This document shows, piece by piece, positions 39,258 to 48,361 of a DNA stretch of 64,000 nt. The stretch comes from Sphingobacterium sp. R2. Its GTDB lineage: Bacteria; Bacteroidota; Bacteroidia; Sphingobacteriales; Sphingobacteriaceae. Position numbers and translations under genes: made by a program. How positions within the stretch are numbered: position 1 is the stretch's first letter; every line of letters starts with the position of its first letter. Under the pieces are notes generated by a model that worked only from the letters and a program-made list of their open reading frames with translations, was not told the DNA's origin and did not search any database. The DNA lies in assembly GCF_040760075.1 (NCBI RefSeq), contig NZ_CP142884.1:372001-436000 (forward strand), read 5' to 3'.

Positions 39258-41081
39258 TTATTCCATATTTTCGTTGATATCTACACCGATACCCTTCAAT
39301 AAGAGCGACGCATTGAATATCTTGCACTCGCCAATCTTCAGCTTATAATCAAATAGCATCTGACCTTCATCAACACGAATATCAAAATGATAATTTTTGA
39401 TATCCCCAGGAAATTCCTCTTGTAAACTAGACAGCTGTAAGTCGTGTGTTGCCACCATACCTTTACCATTTAACCGCACCAATTTCTTTATGATTGCCCG
39501 CGAACCGAGGTATTTATCCACCGAATTTGTACCCCGTAACATTTCATCAATCAGAAAAAAGCTATCGCTGTTTAGGGACACCGTATCTAATATGAATTTC
39601 ATCCGATTCAGTTCCGCCTTAAAGGTAGACGTACTTTCATTCAGATTATCTTTGATCCGCATATAGGATATCAGTTTGTAAATCGGCAACTGAAAAGATG
39701 TTGCTGCAACAGTCGCCCCAGCATAGGCTAAAATGGCATTTATGCCCACGGTACGCAGAAAGGTACTTTTACCAGCCATGTTGGATCCCGTTACCAAAGC
39801 AATTCGATGATCCATACTGTTATAATCATTGGCGACTACCTGATTGATCGGAATCAAGGGATGATATAATCCTTGGGCATCGATCTTATCTTGCAACGGG
39901 TTATCCAAAATTATTGGATCAATATAGGTCGGATGATTTCGCTTCCAAATGGCAAGACTGGTTACCGCCTCTACTTTTGCCAAAGTATCGAATGAATTTA
40001 AAATTTCGTGCTCATATTTATTCTTCCAATCAACAATTGCCAATACCTGCCTAAAATCCCAAAGCAGAAATAAATTTAAAAAAATACCAACAAATACATT
40101 ATTGCGGGCATCCAGATTGTTAATTAGACCTGCGAGCTTTTTAAATGCAAGGGATATCGAATCAGCACCCTGACGCTGTTTAAGTTCCCCGGCGATTCCA
40201 AGCATGGAAGAGGACTTCCACTCTTTGCTTTCAATCGATTGAATCGCTTCGGCATAGGAGCCTAGCACACCACCGATCTTGTCTATTCGAGAGGAAAACA
40301 GCCCCACACTTCCCGATTTGGCTAACGCCCATAGGATATGGAATAAGCCCAATAATGTTGCAATCCCAGCTAACTTTGGAACGAAAAAACTTCCCGCTAA
40401 AGCAAGTAAAAATAGAATGGGACCTGCTTTGATGTAGAAACGCATAAAACCGTTGCCGAATTGAAAATTACGATCCTGAAAGTAATTTGTTAAGAAAGCC
40501 TTGATGTCCAGTTTATGGTTCAGGTTTGCCAAAAGTTTAGCTTGAAAATCCCAAATCCACTCCGATTCGCTTTCCAGTTCCTGAGTCGCTTCCTGATTAA
40601 GGAGAATCTGATATTTTTGAAGCGGTTTATCCAGCCATGATGCCAAAAGATCGATCCCCTGTTTTGTGGTTGCACGATTTATCTGAGCAAATAAAGCATA
40701 GGTTCCAAAGACATCCATATCAGCGCTATATGGATGAGCGCCATCCTCAAAATGCTGGCCATGATCATACATATTTAACTCTCCTTCTGCCATAGCCTGC
40801 TCATTTGCCAAAACTTTAAGATAAGCTTCAAAATAATTTTTCTGAAGTTCCAGCTTGCTCTGCTTCCGCACGAGATAAGCGAACAAAAATAACAATGCAA
40901 AAAAACAGAAAAAGACCAACGGCAGGCTTTCGAGCTGAAAGGTATAAAATAATAACGCTCCCCCTCCCAGGATTACAAATAGGCGCGACAAACTCAATGT
41001 ATTGACTTGCTTATTTAACTTGAGCACGGTTGAAGCTATTTCTTGATGCTTCTGATCATATAATATTGATGTTGGAGTCAT
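39258..41081 (-). CDS. Membrane-associated MutS-like ATPase lacking mismatch-recognition domains
   Basis: The C-terminal 200 residues are the MutS domain V ATPase: Walker A TGSNMAGKSTFLRTVG near residue 430, Walker B FFLIDEMLRGTNS near 510. A MutS domain III/IV-like helical lever precedes it. The mismatch-reading N-terminal domain (with its Phe-x-Glu) is absent. Instead there are hydrophobic stretches at about 30-70 (LFVILGGGALLFY, LVFFCFFALLFLFAYLV) and 225-260 (GPILFLLALAGSFFV), suggesting a membrane anchor. Such proteins are common in Bacteroidetes but have no assigned job; mismatch repair by the canonical MutS mechanism is unlikely. Confidence 0.88.
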   Translation of the reverse strand: MTPTSILYDQKHQEIASTVLKLNKQVNTLSLSRLFVILGGGALLFYTFQLESLPLVFFCFFALLFLFAYLVRKQSKLELQKNYFEAYLKVLANEQAMAEGELNMYDHGQHFEDGAHPYSADMDVFGTYALFAQINRATTKQGIDLLASWLDKPLQKYQILLNQEATQELESESEWIWDFQAKLLANLNHKLDIKAFLTNYFQDRNFQFGNGFMRFYIKAGPILFLLALAGSFFVPKLAGIATLLGLFHILWALAKSGSVGLFSSRIDKIGGVLGSYAEAIQSIESKEWKSSSMLGIAGELKQRQGADSISLAFKKLAGLINNLDARNNVFVGIFLNLFLLWDFRQVLAIVDWKNKYEHEILNSFDTLAKVEAVTSLAIWKRNHPTYIDPIILDNPLQDKIDAQGLYHPLIPINQVVANDYNSMDHRIALVTGSNMAGKSTFLRTVGINAILAYAGATVAATSFQLPIYKLISYMRIKDNLNESTSTFKAELNRMKFILDTVSLNSDSFFLIDEMLRGTNSVDKYLGSRAIIKKLVRLNGKGMVATHDLQLSSLQEEFPGDIKNYHFDIRVDEGQMLFDYKLKIGECKIFNASLLLKGIGVDINENME

Positions 41082-41194
41082 AACGTCGATTTAGTCATTC
41101 ATTTTAATTTAATCGAGTATCTTATCTATTTTTTATAAAAAGAGGGGCCATAGCTGCAGAGACCTTGGACGCATATTGAGCAGTTTGAAAAGCT

Positions 41195-41851
41195 TTACCA
41201 GGCTTGGTCTCCCACCAAAGGAACAAAACGAAAAGTATCCAGTTCGATACGGTCAAAATCATTCTCACCTACCCGGATAATGGTGACCATTTTCTGCGAC
41301 TTTTCATCTCCGACAGGGATCACAAAAATTCCGCCCATTTTCAATTGCTTTAACATCACCTCGGGCACAAATGGTGCGCCCGCGGTCACGATTATCTTGT
41401 CATAAGGAGCGTGTTCTTCTATTCCCTTAGAGCCATCACCCAAAAAGAAATTAGGTTTATAGCCCATGTAGGGCAGTACCTGAATGGTTCGATGGTACAG
41501 ATTTTCTTGGCGCTCGATGGTATATACTTCAGCACCAAGCTCCATGAGAATACAGGTTTGGTATCCAGACCCCGTCCCGATTTCCAATACTTTATCCCCT
41601 TTTTTCACGTGGAGTAATTCGGACTGATAGGCAACCGTATAAGGCTGTGAAATCGTCTGCCCATCACCAATTGGAAATGCAATATCCCGATAAGCCTGAT
41701 TCCAGAAAGTTTCATCAAAGAAAAAATGACGTGGTACTTTTCCAATGGCATCCAAAACTTTTTGGTCTGCAATACCTCGGCTTTTTAGATGTTCCACCAA
41801 TTTCTTACGGGCACCTTTCTCCCGATAATTATCAATAAACTTGTAGGCCAT
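41195..41851 (-). CDS. pcm: Protein-L-isoaspartate O-methyltransferase
   Basis: Repairs isoaspartyl damage in proteins with SAM. The 218 residues contain IGDGQTISQPYTVAYQSELL (substrate loop), the SAM-binding VLEIGTGSGYQTCILMELGAEVYTIER near 95, and YDKIIVTAGAPFVPEVMLKQLKMGG, all typical of Pcm. The length is usual. The -7 box (41859-41866) lies almost on the start, giving a leader of only about 3 bases. It is not visibly linked with its neighbours. Confidence 0.95.
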   Translation of the reverse strand: MAYKFIDNYREKGARKKLVEHLKSRGIADQKVLDAIGKVPRHFFFDETFWNQAYRDIAFPIGDGQTISQPYTVAYQSELLHVKKGDKVLEIGTGSGYQTCILMELGAEVYTIERQENLYHRTIQVLPYMGYKPNFFLGDGSKGIEEHAPYDKIIVTAGAPFVPEVMLKQLKMGGIFVIPVGDEKSQKMVTIIRVGENDFDRIELDTFRFVPLVGDQAW

Positions 41852-41858
41852 GATAATT

Positions 41859-41866
41859 CAAATTTA
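41859..41866 (-). promoter_or_regulatory. -7 box immediately before pcm start
   Basis: Minus-strand TAAATTTG matches TAnnTTTG; the start of transcription falls near 41854, about 3 bases before the ATG. Confidence 0.5.
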
Positions 41867-42084
41867 CCTTTTAAAAGGCACATTCAGCAGAATTAATCAC
41901 AATTAATTCAATACCAATACGGTACACATTTACTAGTCAAGTTGCTTTATTTTCCAAATCACTTGCTCTTATAACCAATGTACGTTGACCGCCCGAATTT
42001 GGTAGCGAACAAAACGACAAGTGCTTGTGGCTTAACTTAACCTAGAACGCCAATCTTTAAAACCTATACGGGCAATAGCTGGCT

Positions 42085-44568
42085 CTAATAGGGATCCACA
42101 TCGACCTGAACACGTACGCCCGTATTGCTTTTATCTATTTCAAAATCCAGCAGAACCGAACGGATCAATTCCTTGACCTTTGCAATACTAATATTTGTAC
42201 GTTCTATCTTTAAGGTGATGGTCTGGATAAAATTATTGCGCACCCGCGAAACCAATGGTGGTTCCGGCCCTAATACCCTCGCTCCCAGCTGCTGGCGCAA
42301 TGCTGAAGCAAAACGATTGGCCGAATCATAGCATTTCTGAAAATCAGCATGTTTAATATCAATTCGGATGAGGCGGTAAAAAGGTGGATAAAGATAATTT
42401 TTTCGTTCTGTAATTTCAGTCATAAACATATCGTCATAATCGTTATTGACAACCTGCTCAAGCACTCTATGTTTGGTTGTATAACTTTGGATAATCACCC
42501 GGCCTCCAGCTTCACGACGACCAGCCCGGCCTGCAACTTGTGAAAACAGTGAAAAAGCACGTTCATAGGAACGAAAATCAGGAAAGTTGATAATGGTATC
42601 CGCGTTGATAACACCAATCAGACTTACCCTTCCAAAATCGAGTCCTTTAGCTACCATTTGCGTTCCAATAAGGACGTCGAATTCATGCTCATCAAAGGCT
42701 GTGATAATTTTATCAAATCCATATTTGCCTTTTGTGGAATCCAGATCCAAACGGCCGATTCGAATTTCCGGCATCAGAAGCTCAAGCTCCTCCTCCACCC
42801 GTTCTGTACCGAATCCTTTGCTTTCGATATGTGGCATCCCGCAGGCTGGACATACCCGCAATGGTGGTTCAACATGACCGCAATAATGACAGTGCATCAT
42901 ATTGGAACTCTTATGATAGGTTAAGCTGACATCACAGTTGACACATTTTGCGACAAATCCACAGGTATTACATTGGATCATGGTCGTATGTCCACGTCTA
43001 TTTTGAAATAAAATAATCTGCTCCTTATTCTTTACAGCTTCTTCAATGGCCTTGAGCAAGGTACCTGAAAAATAGGAAAACATATTTTCTTTTCTCCCTT
43101 CTTCGGGGATATTTACCAGCTCAATAGTTGGTAACTGCGCATTACCGTATCGTTCCAGCAGTTGCACAAAACCGTACTTCTTCGCTTTGGCATTATAATA
43201 ACTTTCCAGAGAAGGTGTGGCTGATCCTAAAAGTACCTTGGTCTGATGCAGAAAGCCTAGATAAATGGCGGTATCCCGAGCATGGTAACGTGGGGCTGGA
43301 TCAAACTGTTTATAGGAGCTTTCGTGCTCTTCATCAACGATGATAATCCCTAAATCCTGAAAGGGGAGAAAAACTGACGAACGTGCTCCAATGACCACCT
43401 GGAACTCATTTTTCATCACTTTATGCCATACCTCGGCACGTTCATTATCATTAAATTTGGAGTGATACACCCCCAGTTTATCGCCAAAATGCAACTTTAA
43501 GCGCGCCGTAATCTGCGCTGTCAGCGCAATCTCGGGCAGTAGATAGAGGGCTGATTTTCCCGCAGCTATCGCCTGTTCTATCAGCCTTATATAAAGCTGT
43601 GTTTTTCCTGAAGCGGTAACACCATGCAACAGCGTCACTTCCTTATCCTCAAATGACTTCTTGATTTCATCATAAGCGCGTTGCTGATTTTCATTAAATT
43701 GAAAATTGGCATCCAATTCGATATCTTCCCCCTGAAACCGAGAGACAACCTTCTCTTTGATTTCAAAAACGCCTTTGTCAATCAAAGCTGTAATAGCGCC
43801 GTTGCCGCAGCCGGAGGCCTCGGTTAACATCGGCCGCGTAATCTCCTCCGTTTTTTTAACAAGTTGCATAAACGCCAATACGGCATCTTGCTGTTTTGGC
43901 GCGCGGTTTAGACTATCCAGTAGCGCTCTTTTAGCATCTTCATTTTTAAAATCAGGAGCCAAACGTAAAAATGCTTTGGTCTTAGGCTTATATCGCTCGG
44001 TAATTTCTTCAGAAATCAATACTATTCCCTTGTCAAATAATTGCTTTAAAATAGGAAAAACAGTTTTCTGCCCCAGCAATTTCACAATATCATTCACCTT
44101 AAGTTCGCCAGCCACCTCCAGTGCTTCAATAATAAGATATTCCTTATCTGAGAGCGTAGAACGATCAAACTCATCAGCAATCGAAGGAACCACTTTGGTC
44201 TCACTGGCCAACTTCAATGCTGCTGGGAGCGCCGCCTGCATCACTTCACCCAAGCTACACATATAATAATCGGCAAGCCAATCCCAAAGTTTAAACTGCG
44301 TCAAATTGACGATCGGATTTTCATCGATAATGTCCAAAATATATTTTGCTTCATAGTGCTTTGGTGCTTCCCGGCTTATTGACTTAACAAGGGCTGAATA
44401 GATCTTATTTCTTCCAAATTGCACAATGACCCGTACTCCTAGCTGCACACGATCGTTCCAGTCGGCCGGAATACGATAGGTATATGTTCTTGCTAACGCT
44501 AGTGGTAAGACCACATCAACAAACAGCGTATCTCTTTCACTAAAAATCGTAGATTGTGGATTGGACAT
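42085..44568 (-). CDS. priA: Primosomal replication protein N' (PriA helicase)
   Basis: Superfamily 2 helicase that restarts collapsed replication forks. The 827 residues show an N-terminal DNA-binding part, Walker A LLHGVTASGKTQLY near 320, the Walker B box IIIVDEEHESSYKQFD near 415, and a zinc-binding array (CNTCGFVAKCVNCDVSL, then MHCHYCG and CPACG) around 535-585 with eight cysteines in four pairs. GTQMVAKGLDF and QVAGRAGRR are helicase motifs V and VI. The length is slightly above the E. coli 732. Single gene. Confidence 0.97.
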   Translation of the reverse strand: MSNPQSTIFSERDTLFVDVVLPLALARTYTYRIPADWNDRVQLGVRVIVQFGRNKIYSALVKSISREAPKHYEAKYILDIIDENPIVNLTQFKLWDWLADYYMCSLGEVMQAALPAALKLASETKVVPSIADEFDRSTLSDKEYLIIEALEVAGELKVNDIVKLLGQKTVFPILKQLFDKGIVLISEEITERYKPKTKAFLRLAPDFKNEDAKRALLDSLNRAPKQQDAVLAFMQLVKKTEEITRPMLTEASGCGNGAITALIDKGVFEIKEKVVSRFQGEDIELDANFQFNENQQRAYDEIKKSFEDKEVTLLHGVTASGKTQLYIRLIEQAIAAGKSALYLLPEIALTAQITARLKLHFGDKLGVYHSKFNDNERAEVWHKVMKNEFQVVIGARSSVFLPFQDLGIIIVDEEHESSYKQFDPAPRYHARDTAIYLGFLHQTKVLLGSATPSLESYYNAKAKKYGFVQLLERYGNAQLPTIELVNIPEEGRKENMFSYFSGTLLKAIEEAVKNKEQIILFQNRRGHTTMIQCNTCGFVAKCVNCDVSLTYHKSSNMMHCHYCGHVEPPLRVCPACGMPHIESKGFGTERVEEELELLMPEIRIGRLDLDSTKGKYGFDKIITAFDEHEFDVLIGTQMVAKGLDFGRVSLIGVINADTIINFPDFRSYERAFSLFSQVAGRAGRREAGGRVIIQSYTTKHRVLEQVVNNDYDDMFMTEITERKNYLYPPFYRLIRIDIKHADFQKCYDSANRFASALRQQLGARVLGPEPPLVSRVRNNFIQTITLKIERTNISIAKVKELIRSVLLDFEIDKSNTGVRVQVDVDPY

Positions 44569-44721
44569 AAATTCAAATTATGGTATAAAAGTACAAAAAA
44601 ACCTTCACGAAAGAGATCGAACAACTCTAGCGATGATCGAAACCAACATCTCTTAACACTGTCGTATAAGCGAAATCAAAACAAAAAAATAATACATTCA
44701 TAATGTAACTATAACCTAAAA

Positions 44722-44752
44722 GAGCCTTCCCCAAATCTATCCGGGAAGGCTC
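44722..44752 (-). terminator. Terminator after DUF423 gene
   Basis: Stem GAGCCTTCCC/GGGAAGGCTC (44722-44731 with 44743-44752); read on the minus strand it ends in TTTT. Confidence 0.75.
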
Positions 44753-44809
44753 CTTATATTTTAGATACACGAATCGATCTGTATCGAGTGATGCAATTAG
44801 CACATGAAA

Positions 44810-45199
44810 TTATGACTTGTTCTTCAGTGCCGCAATAAATAACGCTACCCAACCGATGATAAACGAAAGACCTCCTAAAGGTGTAATAGGGCCCAAAATC
44901 GATGGATTACCAAAACCAGTTATTGCTCGTATACTCAAAATATACAGGGATCCTGAAAAAAATAGAATACCAATGAGAAAAGCAATAAACGATACTTTAA
45001 TCGAATACGTCTTGGCCCGTGAAAAAGTGGATAAAAATAACAAAGCAAAGGTATGATAGAAATGATACTGATTGGCCGTTTTCCAAGTTTCAATATGATA
45101 TGTACTTACCTTTCCTTCTAGACCATGAGCACCAAAGGCACCTAATATTACAGCTAACGCTCCCAACAAAGAAGCGGCTAAAATGATTTTCTTATTCAT
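44810..45199 (-). CDS. DUF423 family membrane protein
   Basis: Protein of 129 residues with four hydrophobic segments. It opens with LLGALAVILGAFGAHGL, followed by TANQYHFYHTFALLFL, the strongly conserved DUF423 (YwdK/YgdD) start, and ends PLGGLSFIIGWVALFIAAL. Its function is unknown; members are small inner-membrane proteins. It is transcribed alone and ends in the hairpin at 44722-44752. Confidence 0.92.
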   Translation of the reverse strand: MNKKIILAASLLGALAVILGAFGAHGLEGKVSTYHIETWKTANQYHFYHTFALLFLSTFSRAKTYSIKVSFIAFLIGILFFSGSLYILSIRAITGFGNPSILGPITPLGGLSFIIGWVALFIAALKNKS

Positions 45200-45603
45200 T
45201 ATGTTATTTGAATGCTGAAAATGAGTTTCTAGCGATAAATGTATTAAAAACCGATCAAAATAAGGAATTTTTTGTTAAATTTATATTACAAAGGCGCGTT
45301 ATAGGCACGATTTTCTATCTCTTCCCATATATTTTTATTAGGTTTGTTTCTACGTATGGGTCTTCATGAGCATTATGCTGCTCAATGGGTTATTGAAAGA
45401 CGTACAATGATTTTATCTCCATGAGAAACATTGGCTTCATGAATGCTTCATCGCCATTAAAAATTCGAGTTTAACGTACGCTATTGCCTGCGGAAATAGC
45501 GTACTCATACATATTTGTTCTGATGAAATTTACATTAATCATATCGACGTTAAGTTAGCAACGATATAAATCAATTTATCAGCCATAGAAAAAAATAAAA
45601 AGG
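45200..45603. other. Intergenic region with small hairpin and a 22-codon frame
   Basis: 404 bases between divergent genes. A TAGGTTTG box (45339-45346) is followed by ATG 45356 and a 22-codon frame ending at 45424 (MGLHEHYAAQWVIERR and six more). A hairpin with a perfect 10-bp stem (45476-45485 with 45495-45504) lies further on. Whether any of this is transcribed cannot be told. Confidence 0.35.
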
Positions 45604-48243
45604 ATGAAAAAAACAATCATCATCACTGTGATATTATTCATCGCGGTCATCGCGGCCACGATCTACCTTTTCGGAGATTTTAATAAAAATAACAAACAAG
45701 ATTCTAAAGCCTTACAATACCTTCCCGAAAATACATTAGCTATTGCTTCCTTTACAAATGATCAAACGGTGGATACGATCTTTAACGACTATGAGCTTTT
45801 TAAAGCAATTATTGGCCAGCAAAATTTCAGTCACCTCAAACGCCTGAAAGAAGATTTATTGCAGAATGATCAGCTTGCACCATTAGTAGAAGGACAGCAG
45901 ATACTGCTCTCTTTTCATCAGGAAAAAGAGCTAATTACACCTTTGTATAGCGTCCAGGTGGGGCAAAGTTTAGATAATAAAACCTTAGCAACGTTACTTG
46001 GCAACGTCGGGAAAAATTATAAAATACAACCCTTTGATACCTTAGGGCACAGATTTTATGGGCTTAACCAAGGCACTAAAGACAGTACACTTTATTGCTC
46101 GTATTTTCACGAAATTATTTTTGCTAGCTATTCCAAAAAAGTACTCGCTCAGATCTTCGACAAAAATGTAAAGAAAATAAATACAAAACAGATTGAGTTT
46201 TTTGTCAATCACAACAATAAAAACACTCCCCTAAGTCTCTATTTTTTCAATGAACAATTGTCGCAAATTGCTCGAATATTGATGAAATCCAAATTTGGCA
46301 CTTATCTCAACTTAATCGATTCGCTGAAAGGACAAACCTCCTGGAACATGAATTTTAAAAAGGATGCATTTATCTTTAAAGGTGAAACTGCACTTACGGA
46401 CAGCAAAAATAGCTACCTACAGTTATTTGCTACACAGACCGCTCAGGTGCAGGCATTGGGTAATTATCTTCCTAAAAATGCAGCATCTTATATCGACTTT
46501 AGCATTTCAGATCCGCATAGTTTTCGCAGTGGATTGAAAGCTTTATTTGTACAACAAAAAGAAGACAGTCGATTAGCAAAGAGCATAAAAAACTTTGAAG
46601 ACGACAGTCAAGTATCATTTGACAGTATCATCGCTCCCATATTCAATGATGAATTTGCGCTTGCAGAATTGGACAACCAGGATGCTATCGGTTTGATCAG
46701 TATTTCAGATTCGACACAATTTGCAGATAACCTCAAAAAATTCAGTACTGCTGTTGGCGATTCGATCTATCAATTTAAATATTCGAATCTTTTATATGCA
46801 CTCTTTGGTGAACCGTTCAAGAGTTTTAACCGCCCCTATTTCACCGTTGTTGACAATATTATGGTGATAGCCAGCCGAACAGGGATCTTGAGAGACTATC
46901 GCGAATCTTTCCAGGAGAAGCAATTTCTGTCGGGAACGGCGATTTTCAAAAATCATGCAGCATTACAGAACAGTCGTAGTAATGTGACATTTTATTTAGA
47001 ACCTAAAGCGGGTAAGAGCACTATTTTGGGTAACTTAAAAACCGAGTTTGCAAAGAATTTTAGAGATGAGGAGGAATATGGCTTTCAGAATTTTTATTCG
47101 TGGTCCTATCAGCTCAGCGGCAATCAAGGCTCATTTTCCTCCAGTTTATACGCCCTCTTTAAAAGCGATACGCGATTGGGGGGCAAACCTGAGTGGACGG
47201 TGCAGCTCGAAAGCCGGATTATTAATAAGCCTTGGATTTTCGATCAAGATGGAAAGAACAAATTTATCCTGATTCAAGAACAAGATCATACCGTACACGC
47301 CTTCTCTCCGGATGGAAAAGAACTGTGGCAAAACCTTTTTCAAGGTGAAATTTTGGGCGAACCTATACAGTTACAGGATCTCAGTATTATCGCTGTAACA
47401 AAAAACCGATTGTACCGCTTTATGCCCGATGGGAAAAGTATGACCGGTTTTTCGGTTGAACTACCGGCGAAGGCAACCTACGGAGCCACACTCGCTAACT
47501 TCAATAAAGAACAACGCATTTACATTCCAGCGACAGATCGAATCTTGGCGTATACCTTAGCTGGTAAAAAAGTAGAAGGCTTTGAAAACAATTCTGTGGA
47601 TGGCCGAATTATATTTGATTTAAAAACCACCACCTTGGGCCAGACAAATTACATCATTGCAGGTACAAGCACGGCTTCGGTCTATTTCTTTGATCAAAAC
47701 GGTAAAATTATCCGTAAAAAGACATTGGATACGGATGGGGAAAGTGTCAAAAATCCAATTGGCTTAATGGCTGCATCCGATGAAAAAAATTCTTTCATTT
47801 ATTTAGCAGACAATAAAGGCAGTATTTTCAAAGTACCATTTGAGGGTGATGCAAAAAAAATTAAATTAGGCGAATGGAGCAGAGATGCTTTCTTTAATTT
47901 CGAAGATATTAGCGGTGGTGCTGATAGAGACTTTGTCATACTGTCCAAAAACAAGCTGAATGCATATAGCGCACGAGACTCTTCTTCCTACTTTGAATAT
48001 AAATTTATCGAAGATGCCAGTAATAGACCGTTGTTTTTTAAACGAATAGGAAAATCTGACATCATAGGGGTTGGTACTGACAACCGCATGATTTATGTTT
48101 TTGGGTCTGATGGTTTGGTTCAGGAGGGATTCCCGGTAGAAGGCTTCTCGAAGTTCTATTATGGACCAATTAACTATGGCGACAATGCCAATTATCTAAT
48201 CTGTATGAAGCGCGATTTTAAAGTCTATGTATATAAGTTTTAA
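45604..48243 (+). CDS. Membrane-anchored protein with C-terminal beta-propeller-like repeats
   Basis: 879 residues. An N-terminal hydrophobic segment (5-25, IIITVILFIAVIAATIYLFG) without a lipobox or clear cleavage site serves as an anchor; the rest is outside. The central 500 residues (from LPENTLAIASF) resemble DUF3352-type sequences seen in Bacteroidetes, but I do not recognise a named family. From about residue 540 on, repeating WxFDQDGKN/HAFSPDGKELW/RFMPDGKSM/YFFDQNGK/YVFGSDG units every 40-50 residues indicate a PQQ-like or WD-type beta-propeller. It is probably a periplasmic binding or sensing protein. The gap to nrnA is 118 bases and carries a separate promoter. Confidence 0.8.
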   Translation: MKKTIIITVILFIAVIAATIYLFGDFNKNNKQDSKALQYLPENTLAIASFTNDQTVDTIFNDYELFKAIIGQQNFSHLKRLKEDLLQNDQLAPLVEGQQILLSFHQEKELITPLYSVQVGQSLDNKTLATLLGNVGKNYKIQPFDTLGHRFYGLNQGTKDSTLYCSYFHEIIFASYSKKVLAQIFDKNVKKINTKQIEFFVNHNNKNTPLSLYFFNEQLSQIARILMKSKFGTYLNLIDSLKGQTSWNMNFKKDAFIFKGETALTDSKNSYLQLFATQTAQVQALGNYLPKNAASYIDFSISDPHSFRSGLKALFVQQKEDSRLAKSIKNFEDDSQVSFDSIIAPIFNDEFALAELDNQDAIGLISISDSTQFADNLKKFSTAVGDSIYQFKYSNLLYALFGEPFKSFNRPYFTVVDNIMVIASRTGILRDYRESFQEKQFLSGTAIFKNHAALQNSRSNVTFYLEPKAGKSTILGNLKTEFAKNFRDEEEYGFQNFYSWSYQLSGNQGSFSSSLYALFKSDTRLGGKPEWTVQLESRIINKPWIFDQDGKNKFILIQEQDHTVHAFSPDGKELWQNLFQGEILGEPIQLQDLSIIAVTKNRLYRFMPDGKSMTGFSVELPAKATYGATLANFNKEQRIYIPATDRILAYTLAGKKVEGFENNSVDGRIIFDLKTTTLGQTNYIIAGTSTASVYFFDQNGKIIRKKTLDTDGESVKNPIGLMAASDEKNSFIYLADNKGSIFKVPFEGDAKKIKLGEWSRDAFFNFEDISGGADRDFVILSKNKLNAYSARDSSSYFEYKFIEDASNRPLFFKRIGKSDIIGVGTDNRMIYVFGSDGLVQEGFPVEGFSKFYYGPINYGDNANYLICMKRDFKVYVYKF

Positions 48244-48312
48244 AACACTGGAAATCAATTTTTTAAAACAACCCTCAAATGCAATAAGGTGTGAAAAGAT
48301 CTTTACAAAAAA

Positions 48313-48345
48313 TTTGTCTAATCTAATTTTTTTATAGTAGGTTTG
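48313..48345 (+). promoter_or_regulatory. Two-part Bacteroidetes promoter before nrnA
   Basis: TTTG (48313-48316) and TAGGTTTG (48338-48345) are separated by 21 bases, matching the -33/-7 consensus spacing. It is the best non-rRNA promoter of the window. Confidence 0.65.
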
Positions 48346-48361
48346 CAGACTTAATATAACT

